Origin: Actinomycetota bacterium | GTDB taxonomy: Bacteria > Actinomycetota > Actinomycetes > Actinomycetales > Microbacteriaceae | Direction: 5' to 3' | Assembly: GCA_010028615.1 (NCBI GenBank) | Contig: RHAS01000018.1 | Span: 1 to 10,500, forward strand | DNA: 10,500 bases | Shown: positions 7,133-10,500 of the stretch, piece after piece | Layout of the letters: the number at the start of each line of letters is the position of its first letter | Numbering within the stretch: the stretch's first letter is position 1 | Notes under the pieces: model-generated | Seen by the model: only the letters and a program-made list of their open reading frames with translations | What the model was told of the DNA's origin: nothing | The model's database searches: none | Made by a program: the position numbers and the translations under genes

Positions 7133-7968
7133 TAGCCAGCCGCCTTTGCTATCTGCATAAACTCAAAGATGCTTAGCTCCTCGCCGCGTTGACTCGGTGA
7201 CACACCGGCAGCCACCAGAAGCGATTCCGCCCGCTCTGCAGATCCAGCAAATTTAGCCAGCGCTTGACGAAGAGTCTTACGGCGCTGCGCGAAAGCCTCA
7301 TCGATAACCTCAAAGGTTTTTAGTCTTAGCGCTTCATCGCCAAGTGGCTTTGGCCTTTTTTCAAAGTAAACCAAGGCCGAATCGACATTCGGAATTGGCC
7401 AGAAGACGCTTCTACCGACGTTGCCAGCCAGATTACTAAGTGCATACCAAGCTAATTTTGCGCTCGGCACACCATAGACTTTTGAGCCCGGAGTTGCTGC
7501 TAGCCGGTGCGCAACTTCAGCCTGGACTAAGACCACTCCCTTAGAAATGCTTGGAAAAGCTTCTAAAAAATGCAGGAGCACTGGAACCGAAATGTTGTAG
7601 GGAAGATTGGCAACTAGTGCATCTGGTGCAAAAGGCAACTCAGCAACTTTCATTGCATCCTGATGAATCAGTTTGAAATTTTTACCCGGAGCTTTGCGAG
7701 CAACCGTTTCGATAATCCCAGAGGCCATTCGGGAATCAACTTCGACCGCCACAAGATCATCTATCGCTTCAAGTAGTCCAAGGGTTAGCGAACCTAGTCC
7801 AGGCCCAATTTCAACAACTTTTTCATTACTCTTCAGTTTGGCAACCGCAACGATTTTTCTAATCGTGTTCGGATCAATAACAAAGTTTTGCCCAAGTTTC
7901 TTAGTTGGTACTACGCCAAAATTCTGCGCAAGTAATCTAATCTCTGCAGCACCGAGTAATTCGTTCAT
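7132..7968 (-). CDS. rsmA: 16S rRNA (adenine1518-N6/adenine1519-N6)-dimethyltransferase
   Basis: RsmA (KsgA) dimethylates the two adjacent adenines in helix 45 of 16S rRNA late in small-subunit assembly, using S-adenosylmethionine. The 278-residue product has KKLGQNFVID (23-32), motif I EIGPGLGSLT (53-62), the acidic SAM-ribose position Glu76 in AVEVD, Asp104 in HQDAM, the catalytic NLPYNIS (121-127), and the family FWPIPNVDSA (179-188). The C-terminal helical domain contains FAQRRKTLRQAL, also typical. The ATG at 7968 overlaps the tatD stop as TAATG, and its own stop overlaps the next start in the same way. tatD and rsmA are direct neighbours here, whereas Mycobacterium carries rpfB between them. 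Confidence 0.98.
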   Translation of the reverse strand: MNELLGAAEIRLLAQNFGVVPTKKLGQNFVIDPNTIRKIVAVAKLKSNEKVVEIGPGLGSLTLGLLEAIDDLVAVEVDSRMASGIIETVARKAPGKNFKLIHQDAMKVAELPFAPDALVANLPYNISVPVLLHFLEAFPSISKGVVLVQAEVAHRLAATPGSKVYGVPSAKLAWYALSNLAGNVGRSVFWPIPNVDSALVYFEKRPKPLGDEALRLKTFEVIDEAFAQRRKTLRQALAKFAGSAERAESLLVAAGVSPSQRGEELSIFEFMQIAKAAG

Positions 7969-8879
7969 TAGATATCTGCCGACCAGGATCCATAGACAGC
8001 TTCGGTATTTTTGGTAATCTGCTCAGCCATTTCGTCTTCACTAATTTCACGAACCTCGGCCATTTTTCTGACCGTGATTGGAATCAAATAGGGCGAGTTA
8101 GGTCTACCACGATAGGGCTCAGGTGTTAAAAACGGCGCATCTGTCTCAACCAGAATCAGTTCTTTAGGAAGCAGCGCTAAAGCATCTCGCAAACTCTGGT
8201 TCTTCTTGAAAGTTACCGTACCGGCAAATGATGCATACCAACCGTGCTCTTTGAGGATGGTTGCTAGCTCAACATCTCCACTAAAACAGTGAAATACCGT
8301 GCGCTCTGGTGCCCCTACTCTGAGTAGGGTTGCCACCACATCCTCGTGGGCATCACGATCGTGAATCTGCAGAGCGATGTTGTTTTCTTTGGCAATCTGG
8401 ATATGCTCTTCGAAACTGTGCTGCTGGAGGAAAGTTCGCTCTGCTTCGGTGCGGAAGTAATCAAGCCCGGTCTCACCGACTGCTCTAACCCTAGGTTGGC
8501 TTGCTAGTTTGGCAATCTCGGCTATGGCAGCATCTAATTCAGCAAGGCTTTCATACTCAGCAGCAACATTTGGATGCAGTGCCACTGCAGCTACCAGCCT
8601 TGGTTCAATCGCGGCTATTTCGGCAGACCATTTCGAGGTCTCTACCGAGCCTCCGACTTGAACTCCTCCTAGGATTCCTGCTTGGTTGGCTAGTTCCAGA
8701 TGCTCGCGGTAGTCCATTGGATTTTCACCATCGGCGATCTCCAAGTGGGTGTGGTTATCGTAAGTACCAACTCTTAGCGGTTCTGGCAGATCTGGATAAC
8801 TAAGGTCTCGCTTTGAGCCGTCTTCTGCCTTTCGGTCGCGTACCCTGATGTAGTTTTCGCTAGGCAGATCTTTACTCAT
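7968..8879 (-). CDS. tatD: TatD-family metal-dependent hydrolase / DNase
   Basis: TatD proteins are cytoplasmic TIM-barrel metallohydrolases with 3'-5' exonuclease activity. Numbered from the ATG at 8879 (303 aa), the metal ligands are all present: YDNHTH (40-45, His43 and His45), VGETGLDY (134-141, Glu136), QIHDRD (171-176, His173), FHCFSGD (196-202, His197) and VETDAPFLTP (244-253, Asp247). A charged ~38-residue N-terminal extension precedes the barrel, as in related actinobacterial TatD proteins. I choose ATG 8879, an 8-bp overlap with the metG stop (ATGAGTAA), over the ATG at 8909, which would overlap metG by 38 bp and add ten unconserved residues. No strong ribosome binding site is visible, so coupling to metG translation is likely. 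If metG is really broken, note that the intact downstream metG frame still terminates here, but few ribosomes would reach it. Confidence 0.96.
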   Translation of the reverse strand: MSKDLPSENYIRVRDRKAEDGSKRDLSYPDLPEPLRVGTYDNHTHLEIADGENPMDYREHLELANQAGILGGVQVGGSVETSKWSAEIAAIEPRLVAAVALHPNVAAEYESLAELDAAIAEIAKLASQPRVRAVGETGLDYFRTEAERTFLQQHSFEEHIQIAKENNIALQIHDRDAHEDVVATLLRVGAPERTVFHCFSGDVELATILKEHGWYASFAGTVTFKKNQSLRDALALLPKELILVETDAPFLTPEPYRGRPNSPYLIPITVRKMAEVREISEDEMAEQITKNTEAVYGSWSADI

Positions 8880-10315
8880 CTTTACTTTCGATGCGTGGGA
8901 AAAGCGCATCTAAATCGCCAACTGTTGAATTGCCGAGTTGACCCCAATTGCCCGCCTCAGAAATATTCTGGTCGGCTAAATCCCCCAAGCTATTTGCTGT
9001 GAGCGCTGACCATAACTTGCCGGTCGCTTTAGGCATTACTGGTGAAAGCAAAATAGTAGGTGCCCTTAGTCCCTCACAAGCGCAGTAAAGCACAGTTGCT
9101 AATCTTTCACGATTTGCCTCGTCTTTAGCTAGCTGCCAAGGCTCTTCAATGGTTATGTAGTTGTTGAGTTCATCCACTAGTGTCCAGACACTAATAATTG
9201 CCTCAGTTATAGCGGTGCGGTCGATTGCTTCATTTGCGGATATTGCCGCGGACTCGGCAAGAGCAATAAGTTTCTTATCGGAAGCGGAATATTCAGCGGG
9301 ACTAGGTATCACGCCGTCAAAATATCTTTTGACCATCGCAATTGTTCTTGAAGCCAAATTACCAAAACCGTTTGCCAGCTCTGCTTGATATCTAGCTGAC
9401 AGATCTTCCCAACCCGTGGCCGAAAATTTGACCAGGGATAGGTAATCCGGCGGCCATCAGCATGGCAGGCCAAATCACGGCGTGAAAACGCAAGATGTCC
9501 TTGCCCACCACTTGAACGTTAGCTGGCCAGTAGTTTCTGAATTTAGATTCGTCTTCGCCGTATCCGATTGCGGTCACATAATTTAGTAGAGCGTCGAACC
9601 AGACATAGGTGATGTGTGTATCATCCCAGGGAATATCTATTCCCCAGTCGAATTTCTCTTTCGATCTGGATATCGAGAGATCATCAAGGCCTCGAGAGAC
9701 AAAGGAAACTACTTCGTTTCTGGCCGATTCCGGAGCGATGAATTCTGTATTTTGGTTGTAGTGATCCAACAGTGGTTGCTGGAACTGGCTGAGTCTAAAA
9801 AAATAATTAGTTTCTTCTAGCTCTTCAACCGGCTTTGAGTGAATAGCGCAAACTTCTTGGCCCTGGTACTCCCCACTGCCTTCAACTAAATCTGACTTGT
9901 TCTTATACTCTTCACAGCCAACGCAGTATGCGCCTTTGAATGCCCCCTGATAAATAAACCCCTCATCATAGAGTTTTTGCATGAATCGCTGAACGTTACG
10001 CTTATGCCTGTCCTCAGTGGTTCTAATGAAGTCTTGGTTATCAATATCTATGGTCTCCAAAAGTGGTAGCCAGGCATCATGCACCAATCGGTCTGTCCAT
10101 GCCTGAGGAGTTGAGTTATTGGCTTGGGCGGTGCGCAACACTTTTTCACCGTGCTCGTCGGTACCCAGTAGAAGAAAAGAATCCTCGCCCCTAGCCCGAT
10201 GCCAGCGAGCTAGAACATCGGCGGCTACCTCGGTATAGGCGTGACCGATGTGTGGCGCATCGTTTACATAAAAGATGGGCGTAGTGATATAAAAAGTGTT
10301 CTTTTCGGCGGTCAT
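8872..10315 (-). pseudogene. metG: Methionyl-tRNA synthetase, broken by internal deletion with frameshift (KMSKS lost)
   Basis: MetRS charges tRNA-Met. The 5' part (10315-9413, 301 codons) carries the class I HIGH motif (22-25), zinc ligands Cys131, Cys134, Cys156 and His159, YVWFDALLNY (247-256), GKDILRFHA (271-279) and IFGHG (297-301). Relatives continue with WLL..GEKMSKS. Here the next recognisable sequence is WEDLSARYQAELANGFGNLA, in another frame from 9411, running through the anticodon-binding domain to a normal end LFPRIESKDE (179 codons). About 48 residues are missing, including KMSKS. The missing length must be 3n+2 bases, about 143. As written, the 5' part ends after six off-frame codons at TAG (9392-9394). 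Both parts are otherwise clean and together with the gap add up to a normal ~528 residues, so the loss is recent or an assembly error. The start ATG has AGGA ~10 nt upstream. rsmI precedes it by 11 bp. Confidence 0.9.
9409..9416 (-). other. metG: Deletion junction inside metG
   Basis: On the minus strand, the His-Gly codons CAC GGG (9418-9413) belong to the 5' frame. They are followed by a single T (9412), and then TGG (9411-9409) opens the 3' frame Trp-Glu-Asp-Leu. In family members a Trp codon follows His-Gly, so the extra T could be the remnant of that TGG, the break falling between 9412 and 9411. Confidence 0.75.
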
Positions 10316-10326
10316 CAGAGTTAATC

Positions 10327-10500
10327 CTATTCGGCTCGAGCCGCTATTGTCTGGTCATAAAGTTCGCTTTTGGAAACCCCTGCCAATTTGGCAACAACTC
10401 CAACCGCATCTTTTAGTGATTTACCAGAGCCTTTCAAAGCCTCGACAATCTCGATGAGATCTTTTAGATCTGGCTGTAATTTCTCGGTTTGGCCAGCGAT
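10327..10500 (-). CDS. rsmI: 16S rRNA (cytidine1402-2'-O)-methyltransferase, C-terminal end (runs in from outside window)
   Basis: RsmI methylates the 2'-OH of C1402 in 16S rRNA. Only the last 57 residues are present, ending in TAG at 10327-10329. They match the C-terminal helical (HTH-like) tail of the family: LKDLIEIVEALKGSGKSLKD, then AVGVVAKLAGVSKSELYDQ, ending in ARAE. The pattern G-slKdAv--va---GvskselY is characteristic. The SAM-binding TP-methylase domain lies to the right of the window. The gap to metG is only 11 bp, so it heads, or belongs to, the same transcript. The assignment rests on the tail motif and on the frequent rsmI-metG neighbourhood. Confidence 0.85.
   Translation of the reverse strand: MAGQTEKLQPDLKDLIEIVEALKGSGKSLKDAVGVVAKLAGVSKSELYDQTIAARAE

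Noticed and set aside
8880..8909. Longer tatD beginning with ATG at 8909
   Set aside because: The extra ten residues are the metG 3' end read in another frame; ATG 8879 gives a short 8-bp overlap and a family-like N-terminus.
8872..10315. Two separate genes, or a programmed frameshift, in place of a broken metG
   Set aside because: The two parts are consecutive pieces of one MetRS, and the catalytic loop between them is absent. A ribosomal frameshift could not restore the ~48 missing residues.
1..10500. Mobile element, CRISPR array, phage or defence island
   Set aside because: Nearly all bases are assigned to conserved housekeeping genes on one strand. There are no direct-repeat arrays, transposase or integrase motifs, or terminal inverted repeats.

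Overview
The window is a stretch of core chromosome from an actinobacterium. It most resembles a moderate-GC member of Microbacteriaceae or a related freshwater lineage (Aquiluna/Rhodoluna-like). This rests on the recalled look of the MetG, TatD, Pth and CTC-type L25 proteins, a base composition well below the usual high-GC actinobacteria, and the gene order. The run metG-tatD-rsmA-ispE-...-tRNA-Gln-glmU-prs-...-rplY-pth-mfd matches, from memory, the conserved block seen in Mycobacterium. The lineage call is inference. The gene calls rest on motifs that can be read in the sequence.

Everything is on the minus strand, so transcription runs from high to low coordinates. From the right edge the order is: the rsmI 3' end; a broken metG; tatD; rsmA; a small SRPBCC-like gene; ispE; tRNA-Gln(UUG); glmU; prs; an APC-family permease; rplY; pth; and the 5' end of mfd. 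Spacing is very tight. There are start/stop overlaps at metG/tatD (8 bp), tatD/rsmA (TAATG), rsmA/SRPBCC gene (TAATG), SRPBCC gene/ispE (ATGA), prs/permease (14 bp) and pth/mfd (23 bp). The only non-coding gaps of note are the tRNA-Gln locus (5443-5579) and the 104-bp leader of rplY (1712-1815). No strong intrinsic terminator is visible, and no stretch above 300 bases lacks a gene.

The genes are housekeeping: rRNA methylation (rsmI, rsmA), Met-tRNA charging (metG), isoprenoid precursor synthesis (ispE), cell-wall UDP-GlcNAc synthesis (glmU), PRPP synthesis (prs), ribosome structure (rplY), peptidyl-tRNA recycling (pth) and transcription-coupled repair (mfd). I found no mobile element, CRISPR array, phage gene or novel defence-like system.

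The anomalies are internal deletions. metG has lost about 48 codons, including the catalytic KMSKS loop, with a frameshift, so it cannot encode a working synthetase as written. The APC permease appears to have lost most of one transmembrane helix in frame. Either this copy is decaying and another metG exists, or the assembly dropped sequence at two places. The other point worth attention is the unassigned SRPBCC-like gene translationally coupled between rsmA and ispE.
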